From Opitutia bacterium (GTDB lineage Bacteria > Verrucomicrobiota > Verrucomicrobiia > Opitutales > Opitutaceae), in contig CANJIU010000023.1 of the NCBI GenBank assembly GCA_947474365.1, forward strand, positions 1 through 64,000: DNA of 64,000 bases, read 5' to 3'. The notes beneath the pieces are model-generated. The model ran no database searches and had not been told where the DNA came from. It saw only the letters and a program-made list of their open reading frames with translations. Numbering within the stretch: the stretch's first letter is position 1; each line of letters opens with the position of its first letter. Positions 7,868-17,109 of the stretch are shown here, one piece after another. The translations under genes and the position numbers were made by a program.

Positions 7868-9577
7868 ATGAAAAAACGGATTTTCCTCGCGGTTGCGCTC
7901 GCCTGTTCCGCCCTTTCGGCCTGGGCCCAGACCTACACGGTTACCCCCAGTGCGACGTCTTATTCATCGGCGGGTGGCAATCTCACGTTTACGGTGAGCC
8001 TGGCCTATCCGGCCACCGTGTCGACGGTGAGCTTTGGAGCGAAGCCGCCGGCCGCGTCCTGGAAATATGTGAGCGTGGGCGGAACCAATGTCCCTGGCCT
8101 TGCACCGGTTGCCAACGACACTACGGCCCCGGCGGATTCCGGTTCGATCTTTGGCTTTACCTACCTGTCTGACCCCAACACCGGCCTCCTTCCCACGAGC
8201 CCGGTTTCGTTCACGTTTGTGCTGAACTATCCGGCGGGGTTGACGGGAAATCAGGTCATTACCTTCCGTGGAGATTATCGCAACGCCGGCGTGCTTACGC
8301 CGGTGACGGTGGCATCGGTTACGCTGACGTCCACTCCGGAGCCCGCGAGCATCATTACTCAGCCGGCGAGTGTATCAGTAAAAGCCGGACAGAACGCCAC
8401 GTTTACGGTGGTTGCCGGCGGTTCCCCGACTCCGACCTTGCAATGGCAGCGGTCGACGGATGCTGGCGCGACGTGGAATAATGTGACTGCGGCGCCGTAC
8501 TCGGGGGTAACGACGAGCACGCTCACGGTCACTGCTGTCACGCTTGCGATGACCAATGATCGCTTTCGGGTGGTCGCGACCAATACGAGCGGTTCCGTGA
8601 ATTCGGATGGTGCGGCAACGCTGACGGTCACTCAGGCCCCCGTCATCATCCAACAGCCAACTGACCAACCGGTGCTGGTCGGAACGACTGCCACGTTTAG
8701 TGTCACGGCAACCGGAACCGGAACCCTGACTTACCAATGGTATTTTACCCCGAAGAGCACTTCGACGCCGCAACTTCTTTCCGGTTCGACGGCGGCAAGT
8801 CTGACGATCGCCAGCGCCCAGGCCGCGAATGAAGGTGATTATGTGGTGGTGGTGTCCAACGGTGTGATACCGGATGCGACGAGTTCGGCGGCGAAATTGA
8901 CGATTGTGCCGCGCGTCGTACGGATCGTCAGCCAGAGTGTTGCTGCTGGTGGTACGGCGGTGGTGCCGGTGCAGTTGGTGGCGACCGGAGCGGAAAATGC
9001 GCTTGGCTTTAGCATCGTTTTTGACCCGACCCAACTTACCTATGTGAGTGTAGCGGCGGGGGCACAGGCAACGGACGCGACGCTTAATTCCAATGTTTCA
9101 CAGATTGCCACGGGCAAGATCGGGATCGCGCTGGCGAAGGCGACAGGTCAGACATGGGCCGCCGGGACGCAGGAAGTTCTAAAGGTTACCTTCACTCTGA
9201 ATGCCTCGCTGGCGGGAGGGACGGTTGCGCCGGTGATATTTGGGAGCAGTCCGGTTCTTCGTGAAATCTCCGATGCGACAGCGAACACGCTCACCGCCGG
9301 TTATCAGGATGGCAACGTCACGGTCTCGTCGGGTTTTGAGGCCGACATGAACGGCAACGGGGTCGTCTCCATCACGGACTGGGTAAAGGTGGGTCGTATC
9401 GTCGCCGGCTTGGATACGGTGGCGAACGGCATCGATTTTCAAAAGGCCGATTGTGCCGGCCGCGCCACGCTGGGTAACGGCGTGTTGTCGATTTCCGATT
9501 GGGTGCAAGCGGGTCGTTACGCGGCGGGTCTCGATCCGTTGACGCCGGCCGGCGGCCCGACGGCCCCCAATCCGTAA
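7868..9577 (+). CDS. Secreted protein with cohesin and dockerin domains
   Basis: 569 aa. Signal peptide at 1-21 (ends SALSAWAQ). The N-terminal module (22-157) is a relative of the one in the previous gene. Two Ig-like domains follow (about 158-257, with LQWQRSTDAGATW, and 258-346). A cohesin-type domain (about 348-484) has 'ENALGFSIVFDPTQLTYVSV', 'GKIGIAL' and 'REISDATANTL'. The C-terminus (about 491-569) is dockerin-like: the first Ca loop DMNGNGVVSITD starts near residue 493 and is followed by helix WVKVGRIVAGL; a second, less regular loop is followed by WVQAGRYAAGL. By family, cohesins bind dockerins and dockerins need calcium. One protein with both can polymerise or bridge a scaffold. 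The next gene, 55 bp downstream, carries two related cohesins. Confidence 0.88.
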   Translation: MKKRIFLAVALACSALSAWAQTYTVTPSATSYSSAGGNLTFTVSLAYPATVSTVSFGAKPPAASWKYVSVGGTNVPGLAPVANDTTAPADSGSIFGFTYLSDPNTGLLPTSPVSFTFVLNYPAGLTGNQVITFRGDYRNAGVLTPVTVASVTLTSTPEPASIITQPASVSVKAGQNATFTVVAGGSPTPTLQWQRSTDAGATWNNVTAAPYSGVTTSTLTVTAVTLAMTNDRFRVVATNTSGSVNSDGAATLTVTQAPVIIQQPTDQPVLVGTTATFSVTATGTGTLTYQWYFTPKSTSTPQLLSGSTAASLTIASAQAANEGDYVVVVSNGVIPDATSSAAKLTIVPRVVRIVSQSVAAGGTAVVPVQLVATGAENALGFSIVFDPTQLTYVSVAAGAQATDATLNSNVSQIATGKIGIALAKATGQTWAAGTQEVLKVTFTLNASLAGGTVAPVIFGSSPVLREISDATANTLTAGYQDGNVTVSSGFEADMNGNGVVSITDWVKVGRIVAGLDTVANGIDFQKADCAGRATLGNGVLSISDWVQAGRYAAGLDPLTPAGGPTAPNP

Positions 9578-9632
9578 GCCCCATAGGTTCCAACCACTTT
9601 TGTACTGAATTGTCAGGAATTTCCCAATCGTC

Positions 9633-12600
9633 ATGAATTCATTCCGTTTTATCCGTAGCATGTTGGTGCTGGCTCTGTCGTTGGCCGGCACCGTTTGGGC
9701 CCAGCGCACGGTGTCGGCTTCGGTCGCCGGCAATCAAATTACCGGCGCCGGTACTGCCGCGATCGTACTGGCCAGCCAGGGAGACGAAAACGCCCTTGGC
9801 TTCAGTGTGACCTTCAATGCGGCCGTCCTGCGTTACGATGGTTTTACGGCGGGCACGGACGCAACGGGGATGACAATCAACCCGAACGTGTCGCAGGCGA
9901 CGGCGGGCAAAGTTGGTTTTGCGATGGCACTGGCGGCGGGCTCGAAGTTCACTGCCGGAACCCGCCAACTCGTGGTGCTGAATTTCACGGCGCTGACGGC
10001 GAGTGCGAGTTCGCCGATCGCCTTTGGTGATTCCCCAATCTTGAGTGAAATCTCCGACGTCACCGCAAATACGCTGACGGCGACCTACAATTCAGCGACC
10101 ATCGTGGTGACCGTTCCGTTGACTGCGCCGACGTTTACGACGCAGCCCGCGGCAGTGACGGTGAACTCTGGCCAGAATGCGACGTTTACCGCCGCTGCGG
10201 GAGGGAATCCGACCCCGACACTGAAGTGGCAGAAGTCGACGGACGCAGGTGCGACGTGGACCGACTTGGCGAACGGTGGCCGGATTTCCGGGGTGACGAC
10301 CGGTTCCCTCTTGATTACGGGTGCGTTGGCCGCGGATGTGGCGAGCTATCGGGCAGTCGCGACGAATACGCAGGGCACAACCAACTCGAATGCGGCGACA
10401 CTCACGATTGGCAAGGTCAACCAAACGATTTCGTTCGGCGCTCTGGCGACCGTCCCGGTCGGAGCGGCGCCGTTCAACCTCACGGCGACGGCGAGTTCCG
10501 GCCTGCCGGTGAGCTATACGAGCAGCAATACGGCAGTGGCGACAATTTCCGGCAGCACGGTGACAGTGTTGGCGGCGGGCACGTCGACCATCACGGCGAG
10601 CCAGGCGGGAAATGCTGATTTTAACGCGGCGACGAATGCGACGCAGACGCTGACGGTGGCAGCACAGCGGGCGGTTTCTGCCGTGGTGACGGGCAATCAG
10701 ATCTCAGGCGCGGGTACAGCGGCAATCGTGCTTTCGAGTATGGGTGATGAGAATGCGCTGGGCTTTAGCGTGACGTTCAATCAGGCGGTGTTGCGCTATG
10801 ACAGTTTTGTCGCGGGACCAGATGCAACTGGTGCGACGATTAACCCGAACGAACTCCAAAAAGCGAACGGTAAGGTCGGCTTTGCGATTTCGCTGGCGAC
10901 AGGCTCAAAGTTCACGGCCGGTTCCAGGCAGTTGATCATCCTTAATTTCACGGTGCTGACCCCGTCGGCGGCCGAGACGATTGGTTTTGGAGACTCTCCG
11001 ATCCTGCACGAAATTTCCGACGTTACCGCGAACACGCTCACCTCGGTTTACCTGCCGGCGAGCATTGTCGTGACACTTCCCCCAGCCGCACCTGCGATCA
11101 CGACCCAGCCGACGCCGACGCAGACCGTGACCTCGGGTCAGAATGCGACGTTCACCGCCGCAGCGAACGGCAACCCGGTGCCGACGGTCAAGTGGCAGAA
11201 GTCAACGGACGCCGGCGTGACTTGGACCGATTTGAGCAATGGTGGCCGGATTTCCGGCGCGACGACGACCACTCTTCTCATTACGGGAGCCCTTACCATT
11301 GACGCCGCGAGCTACCGGATGGTGGCCACGAATGCGGTGGGAACTGTCAACTCCGCTGCGGCGGTGCTCACGGTGAACAAGATTGCCCAGACGATCACGT
11401 TCGGGGCGCTGACTCCGGTGACCTTCCCCTCGACGACGATCACGCTCGGTGCAACGGCGAGTTCCGGCTTGGCGGTGACGTATGCGAGTAGCAACACGGC
11501 GGTCGCCACGGTTTCCGGCAATACGGTCACGGTCGTGGGCGCGGGCAGCACCACGATTACGGCGAGCCAAGTGGGTAACTCGGAATTTAGTGCGGCCACG
11601 CCTGTCCCGCAGACGCTGACGGTCGCACAGTCGACGCAGACGATCAGCTTCGGAGCGTTAACAGCGAAGACCTTTGGCGACGGCACCTTCGCCCTGACGG
11701 CGACGGCGAGTTCCGGCTTGCCGGTCAGCTATGTGAGTTCAAACCCGGCAGTGGCGACGGTGAGTGCCAGCACGGTGACCATCGTGGGCGCCGGAAACAC
11801 GACCATCACGGCGAGCCAGGCGGGCAACACGAATGTGGCGGCCGCAACGTCCGTTGACCAACCGCTGGTCGTCGCGAAGGCGAACCAGACAATCACCTTT
11901 GCCGCGATTCCCTCGAAGGCGGTTGATTCCGGTACGTTTTCACTCGGTGCCACTTCGACCTCAGGCCTTGCCGTTACTTACGCGACCTCGAACAACACGC
12001 CGGCCTCGGGCTTGCCGGCGGATGTTGTGGCCACGGTGGCAGGCAGCACCGTCACGTTGCTCAACAAGGGTACCATCACCATCACGGCGAGTCATCCGGG
12101 TAACGCCAACTACAACGCGGCCACGGCGGTGCCTCAGGTCCTGACGGTGCTCGCCGCGAGCCAGGCCATCACGTTTGCCGGCACGGAACTCGCCGGGAAG
12201 AAATTCGGCGACGCCAATATCACCCTGGTCGCGACGACGACAGCCACCGGGTTGACGGTGGGCTTCGCCAGCGACAACCCGGCGGTCGCGACCATCAGCG
12301 GCAGCTCGTTGACCATCACCGGCGCGGGCACGGCCAACATCACGGCCAGCCAGGCCGGCAACGCCAATTTTGCCGCGGCGACTCCCGTCGTCCGCCTGTT
12401 GACCGTCGCCAAGGCGCCGTCCGTGGTGACGCTTGGTAGTCTTGCGGCGACGTACGATGGCACGCCGAAGCCGGCAACGGCGACGACCAATCCCTCGGTT
12501 GCCGCTGGGAATGTGATTTTCACCTACACCGGCACGGCCAATGCGAGTACGCCGCCGATCAACGTCGGTTCGTACGGCGTGACGGCGACGATTCAGGACC

Positions 12601-15600
12601 CGAACTACACCGGTACGGCGACGGGGACGTTGGTCGTCGGCAAGGGCACCCAGACGATCACGTTCGGAACCATCGCGGCCAAGACGTTTGGCGACGCGCC
12701 GTTCACGGTGACGGCGACCGCCAGCTCCGGCCTGCCGGTCACCTTCACGAGCGTGACCCCGACGGTGGCCACCATTACGCCAACCGGCACGATCACGATC
12801 CTCACGGGTGGCAGCACGGTCATCCGCGCGAGCCAGGTGGGAGATGCTAACTGGAACGCCGCGACCGATGCCAATCAGACGCTGACGGTCTCCAAGCAGG
12901 CGGCGACGGTGGTGCTGACCAACCTGAGCCAAGTTTATACGGGCGCGCCGCGGGTGGCCGGGGCTACGACCACGCCGACAGGGCTGACGGTCGACTTCAC
13001 CTATACGGGCACGACTTCGTCCACCACCGCTCCGACGAATGCGGGCGGCACTTACACGGTCACCGGTACGATTAACGACCCGCGTTACATCGGTTCGGCC
13101 ACGAGCCCCCTCGTCATCACGAAGGCCGACCAGACGATCACGTTTGGAGCGATTCCATCGAAGGCGGTCGACTCAGGTACCTTCACCCTCGGGGCGACCA
13201 CGAGTTCCGGTCTCGCCGTGAGCTATGCGACGTCGAACAACACGCCGGCATCGGGCCTCCCGGCTGACATCGTTGCAACGGTTGCCGGTAGCACCGTTAC
13301 GCTGGTCAACAAGGGTGCGATCACCATCACGGCGTCGCAGGCCGGTGACTCCAATTACAATGCGGCGACCGCGGTTCCGCAGGTCCTGACCGTCCTCGCG
13401 GCGGGCCAGACCATTACCTTTGCCGGCACCGAATTGGCCGGAAAGACCTTTGGCGACGCCAACATCACGCTGAGTGCGACGACCACTGCGACCGGCCTGA
13501 CCGTCGGTTTTGCGAGCGACAATCCCGCCGTCGCCACCATCAGTGGCACGACGCTCACCATCGTGGGTGCCGGCACCTCGAACATCACGGCCAGCCAGGC
13601 GGGCAACGCGAACTTTGCTGCGGCGACGCCCGTCGTGCGCGTGCTGACGGTCGCCAAGAAAGCCGCCACCGTGGCGCTCGGCAATCTGACCGCGACGTTT
13701 GACGGAACGGCGAAGGCGGCCACGGCCACGACCACGCCGACCGGGCTCAACGTGACGTTTGCCTATACCGGCACCACGAATGCGACAACACCTCCGACGA
13801 ATGCGGGAACGTATCCCGTTGTCGCGACCATTCAGGAAAATAATTATACCGGCACGGCCTCGGGCAATGTCGTCATCAGCAAGGCGAACCAGACGATCAC
13901 CTTCACGAGCGCCGGTGGTACAAAGTTGATCAACGCGGCGCCTTACGCGCTCACGGCGACGTCGACTTCGAACCTCCCGGTTGGCTTCGCCAGTTCGAAC
14001 ACCGCGGTGGCAACGGTCTCTGGCAGCACCGTCACGGTGGTGGGCCTCGGCAGCACGACCATCACCGCGTCGCAAGCGGGCGACACGAACTACAATGCCG
14101 CGACCGGCGTCACCCAGACCTTGGTGGTGAACGCGGTGGCGCCGCAGATCCTCTCGCTCCCGCCGCTGAGTCAAACCGCGGTCCGGGGCAGTTCGTTCGT
14201 GTTCGGCCCGATCACGTTGAACGCGCTCTCGGCTTCGGCGAGCCGGATCTTTTCGACGACGCCGGCTATTCCTGCTCCGGGCTTGGCGCTGAATACGGCG
14301 ACCGGTGTCATCAGCGGCACGCCGACGACGGAAGGCAATTACAGCATCGTTTTGACGGCGACCAATGAAACGGGCTCCGACTCCCGCACCATCGCGCTGG
14401 TGGTGCAACCGCCGGCCCCGGTGATCACCAGCCCGGCCGCCGTGTCGGTCGTGGCGGGAACCGCGATCAGTTATACGGTCACCACGAATCCGGCGACCGG
14501 TCCGACCCTGTCGGTTACGGGTCTGCCGGGTTGGCTTTCGTTTAACACCACCACCGGAGTGTTCACCGGCACGCCGACCGTTGTGGGTAACGTCACGGTG
14601 CAAGTCACCGCCACCAACGCGACCGGTTCCGCGGTATTGCCGCTCTTGATTTCCGTGCAGCCGAATCCGGCCGCGCCGGTGTACAACGGCACGCTCACGC
14701 CGTCAGGTAAAGTGGGCGTTCCGTTCTCGTTTACCCCGGACTTCGGCGCTGGCACCACCACTTACGCCATCACCTCCGGCACCCTTCCGACGCCTCTCGT
14801 CTTGAATACCTCGACGGGTGTCATCTCTGGCACGCCGGCGCAGAGCGGCTCGTTCGCGGTGACGTTGACGGCGACCCGCTCCAGTCTGAGCGCTTCGGCC
14901 AACCTCGTCATCTCGATCAATCCGGCGGATCAGGCTCCTTCGATTGTCTTCGGTACGGGTGGCAATACGCGCTCGACCGCGGCCAACGTCGCGATCAATC
15001 CGAATATCACGCTCAGCGCTTCCCCGTCCACCCCGACCGCGACGTTTGCCGCGACCGGATTGCCCGCGGGCGTCACGATCAACGCCACCACCGGTGTGAT
15101 CTCGGGCGCTCCGACGACGGTCGGCACGTATAACCTCACCGTTTCGGCGACCAACTCCAACGGCAAAGGCCCCGATGCAGTGGCCGTTATCACCGTCACC
15201 CCGAATCCGAACGCGCCGGTTGTCACGAGTGCGCCGCAGGTGCAGGGCAGGGTGGGAGTCGTGTTCAATTACTCCTTGTCGGCCACGTCGGGAGGTACCG
15301 CGGTGGTACCGCCGGCGTTGACCTACGGTATGACCGGCACACTGCCGACCGGTTTGACCTTCGATGGAACGGCCGGCACGATTTCCGGCACCCCTGCCGC
15401 CGGTACGACTGGCCAATACACGGTCTTCTTCGCCGGCACGATTGCCGCGACGGGAACCGGAAATGCGCTGTCCGTCACGATCACCATCGCGCCTCCGCTC
15501 ACCGTGCCGGTGGTCAACAGCAACGGCTCGGCTCAGGGCCAGGTAGGCCAGGTCTTCAGTTACTCCATCACCGCGAGCAACACGCCGACGTCCTACGGTG

Positions 15601-17087
15601 CGACGCCGCTCCCGGCCGGACTCACCTTGAACGCCACCACCGGCGTTATTTCCGGTGTGCCCTCAACCGCGACGGCAGTCAATACGCCCGCGAAGGTCAC
15701 CTTGACGGCGTCGAACGCCGATGGTGCGAGCAACCCGAAGACCCTTGAAATCACCATCGCGCCGGCTCCTGCCACCCCGATCGTGACCAGCGGTGGAACC
15801 GCGAATGGTCGCGTCGGACTGGCCTTCACCTATCAGATCACGGCCAACAACTCGCCGACGTCGTACGTGGTCACGGGTCAATTGCCCCCGGGCCTTACGG
15901 CGAATCCCACGACCGGAGTCATCTCCGGAACGCCGACCACCTCCGGTACGTTCACCTCGTCGCTCGCTGCGGCCGGTGCCACCGGACTCGGTGCCACGTC
16001 GCCTCTGGCCATTACGATCGCTCCGGCCCCCACGGCTCCGGCGATCACCAGCGCCGCCACCGCGGTGGGCCAGGCCGGCACGGCGTTCTCCTATCAGATT
16101 GTCGCTTCTCCCGGTACCATCACGAGCTATGGCCTCACGGGCACACTTCCGGTGGGCGTGACCTTCAATTCGTCGACCGGCCTAATCAGTGGCAGTCCGA
16201 CGAGCCCCGGGCCGTTCAGCGTCAGTCTCACGGCGACCAGCGATGGTGGCACGAGCCTGCCGCAGGCGCTGTCGATCCAAATCAATCCCGCGGCCAATGT
16301 GCCGGTGGTGACGAGCGCGGGTTCCGCCACGGGCAACGTCGGTGCTGCCTTCACCTACACCATCGACGCGACGAATACCCCCACGAGCCGTGACGCGGTC
16401 AACCTGCCGTCCGGACTCGCGGTGAATCCCTACACGGGTATCATCTCCGGCACGCCGACCACCGTGGCGAAGACGGTGGCCAGCCTCGTGGCGACCAACG
16501 CCTCTGGCGTCGGCCCGACGCGTGATTTGACGATTGATATCCAGCCGTCGCTCTCCGCTCCGGTGATTACGGGTGCGACGCAGGTCTCGGCCCAGGTCGG
16601 AACAAACTTCACCTACCAAATCACTGCCACGGGTACACCGACCTCCTACGAGGTGATTGGTGCGCCGGCGTGGATGACGGTTAACAGCGCGACGGGTGCG
16701 ATTGCCGGAACGCCGACCGCCCCGACGAGCTTGGCCTTGTTGCTCCGTGCCACCAACAGCGCGGGCACGAGTGCGCCGGGCCTCTTCACTGTCAACATCG
16801 CGGCAGCGCCAAACACACCGCTTATCGGCAGCTCCCGCACGTTGACGGGTAAGGTGGGTACGTTGTTTACCACCTACACCGTCACGGCAACGCCGGCTGC
16901 GACATCATTCCTGGCGATAGGTTTGCCACTTGGGCTCTCGCTGAACAGCGCGACCGGCGATGTCACGGGTACGCCCACCTCCTCGGGCACCTATATCGTG
17001 AAAATCTCCGGCACGAATGCCAACGGAGTCGGAGCTTCGGTCGACGTTATCTTCGATATCGCCGCCAGCATCTCCTTCGGTAACTGA
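9633..17087 (+). CDS. Giant secreted protein with two cohesins and tandem bacterial Ig arrays
   Basis: 2484 aa. Signal peptide at 1-24. Two cohesin-type domains (about 25-160 and 345-486) are each followed by an Ig-like domain and a Big_2-like unit, and form a tandem duplication with a 321-codon period. Next come further units starting 'QTITFG' (nine in all by my count) with three interspersed MBG-like units (about 927, 1087 and 1342 on); part of this array is itself duplicated. Residues about 1507-2480 hold 11 He_PIG-type units (LPxGLTxNxxTGVISGTPT). The protein ends abruptly (SISFGN) with no anchor, EF-hand or paired module. The upstream gene is 55 bp away and the next 22 bp, so probably one operon. 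It looks like a scaffold: two dockerin-binding sites on a long rod. The function is inferred. Confidence 0.9.
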   Translation: MNSFRFIRSMLVLALSLAGTVWAQRTVSASVAGNQITGAGTAAIVLASQGDENALGFSVTFNAAVLRYDGFTAGTDATGMTINPNVSQATAGKVGFAMALAAGSKFTAGTRQLVVLNFTALTASASSPIAFGDSPILSEISDVTANTLTATYNSATIVVTVPLTAPTFTTQPAAVTVNSGQNATFTAAAGGNPTPTLKWQKSTDAGATWTDLANGGRISGVTTGSLLITGALAADVASYRAVATNTQGTTNSNAATLTIGKVNQTISFGALATVPVGAAPFNLTATASSGLPVSYTSSNTAVATISGSTVTVLAAGTSTITASQAGNADFNAATNATQTLTVAAQRAVSAVVTGNQISGAGTAAIVLSSMGDENALGFSVTFNQAVLRYDSFVAGPDATGATINPNELQKANGKVGFAISLATGSKFTAGSRQLIILNFTVLTPSAAETIGFGDSPILHEISDVTANTLTSVYLPASIVVTLPPAAPAITTQPTPTQTVTSGQNATFTAAANGNPVPTVKWQKSTDAGVTWTDLSNGGRISGATTTTLLITGALTIDAASYRMVATNAVGTVNSAAAVLTVNKIAQTITFGALTPVTFPSTTITLGATASSGLAVTYASSNTAVATVSGNTVTVVGAGSTTITASQVGNSEFSAATPVPQTLTVAQSTQTISFGALTAKTFGDGTFALTATASSGLPVSYVSSNPAVATVSASTVTIVGAGNTTITASQAGNTNVAAATSVDQPLVVAKANQTITFAAIPSKAVDSGTFSLGATSTSGLAVTYATSNNTPASGLPADVVATVAGSTVTLLNKGTITITASHPGNANYNAATAVPQVLTVLAASQAITFAGTELAGKKFGDANITLVATTTATGLTVGFASDNPAVATISGSSLTITGAGTANITASQAGNANFAAATPVVRLLTVAKAPSVVTLGSLAATYDGTPKPATATTNPSVAAGNVIFTYTGTANASTPPINVGSYGVTATIQDPNYTGTATGTLVVGKGTQTITFGTIAAKTFGDAPFTVTATASSGLPVTFTSVTPTVATITPTGTITILTGGSTVIRASQVGDANWNAATDANQTLTVSKQAATVVLTNLSQVYTGAPRVAGATTTPTGLTVDFTYTGTTSSTTAPTNAGGTYTVTGTINDPRYIGSATSPLVITKADQTITFGAIPSKAVDSGTFTLGATTSSGLAVSYATSNNTPASGLPADIVATVAGSTVTLVNKGAITITASQAGDSNYNAATAVPQVLTVLAAGQTITFAGTELAGKTFGDANITLSATTTATGLTVGFASDNPAVATISGTTLTIVGAGTSNITASQAGNANFAAATPVVRVLTVAKKAATVALGNLTATFDGTAKAATATTTPTGLNVTFAYTGTTNATTPPTNAGTYPVVATIQENNYTGTASGNVVISKANQTITFTSAGGTKLINAAPYALTATSTSNLPVGFASSNTAVATVSGSTVTVVGLGSTTITASQAGDTNYNAATGVTQTLVVNAVAPQILSLPPLSQTAVRGSSFVFGPITLNALSASASRIFSTTPAIPAPGLALNTATGVISGTPTTEGNYSIVLTATNETGSDSRTIALVVQPPAPVITSPAAVSVVAGTAISYTVTTNPATGPTLSVTGLPGWLSFNTTTGVFTGTPTVVGNVTVQVTATNATGSAVLPLLISVQPNPAAPVYNGTLTPSGKVGVPFSFTPDFGAGTTTYAITSGTLPTPLVLNTSTGVISGTPAQSGSFAVTLTATRSSLSASANLVISINPADQAPSIVFGTGGNTRSTAANVAINPNITLSASPSTPTATFAATGLPAGVTINATTGVISGAPTTVGTYNLTVSATNSNGKGPDAVAVITVTPNPNAPVVTSAPQVQGRVGVVFNYSLSATSGGTAVVPPALTYGMTGTLPTGLTFDGTAGTISGTPAAGTTGQYTVFFAGTIAATGTGNALSVTITIAPPLTVPVVNSNGSAQGQVGQVFSYSITASNTPTSYGATPLPAGLTLNATTGVISGVPSTATAVNTPAKVTLTASNADGASNPKTLEITIAPAPATPIVTSGGTANGRVGLAFTYQITANNSPTSYVVTGQLPPGLTANPTTGVISGTPTTSGTFTSSLAAAGATGLGATSPLAITIAPAPTAPAITSAATAVGQAGTAFSYQIVASPGTITSYGLTGTLPVGVTFNSSTGLISGSPTSPGPFSVSLTATSDGGTSLPQALSIQINPAANVPVVTSAGSATGNVGAAFTYTIDATNTPTSRDAVNLPSGLAVNPYTGIISGTPTTVAKTVASLVATNASGVGPTRDLTIDIQPSLSAPVITGATQVSAQVGTNFTYQITATGTPTSYEVIGAPAWMTVNSATGAIAGTPTAPTSLALLLRATNSAGTSAPGLFTVNIAAAPNTPLIGSSRTLTGKVGTLFTTYTVTATPAATSFLAIGLPLGLSLNSATGDVTGTPTSSGTYIVKISGTNANGVGASVDVIFDIAASISFGN
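9702..11630 (+). repeat. Tandem duplication of a 963-bp cohesin-Ig-Big_2 unit
   Basis: The sequence from 9702 (starting at the last residue of the signal peptide, Gln) is repeated from 10665, exactly 963 bp (321 codons) later. Both copies run through cohesin, Ig and a 'QTI(S/T)FG' unit, with many identical stretches such as 'DENALGFSVTFN' and 'EISDVTANTLT'. The duplication is inside one reading frame. Confidence 0.85.
11877..13905 (+). repeat. Duplicated segment in the Big_2/MBG array (period 1245 bp)
   Basis: 11877-12660 and 13122-13905 encode near-identical protein: 'NTPASGLPAD', 'TAVPQVLTVLAA', 'ITFAGTELAGK' and 'ANFAAATPVVR' occur once in each copy in the same order. The offset is 1245 bp (415 codons). 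The copies are separated by about 460 bp of related units. Confidence 0.8.
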
Positions 17088-17109
17088 GCCATCCTCAAAC
17101 TACCCTCTC

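Noticed and set aside
13173..14603. Antisense open frame of 476 codons opposite the Big_2/MBG array
   Set aside because: Low-complexity Arg/Gly translation caused by repetitive GC-rich coding DNA on the other strand.
9700..17087. Regularly spaced DNA repeats suggesting a CRISPR or satellite array
   Set aside because: The repeats keep a 3-base register, vary at third codon positions and encode Ig-like domains; they are protein repeats.
17017..17109. Earlier start for the gene called at 17110, overlapping the two-cohesin gene
   Set aside because: The signal peptide begins at the ATG at 17110; the upstream extension is the end of the previous gene read in another frame.
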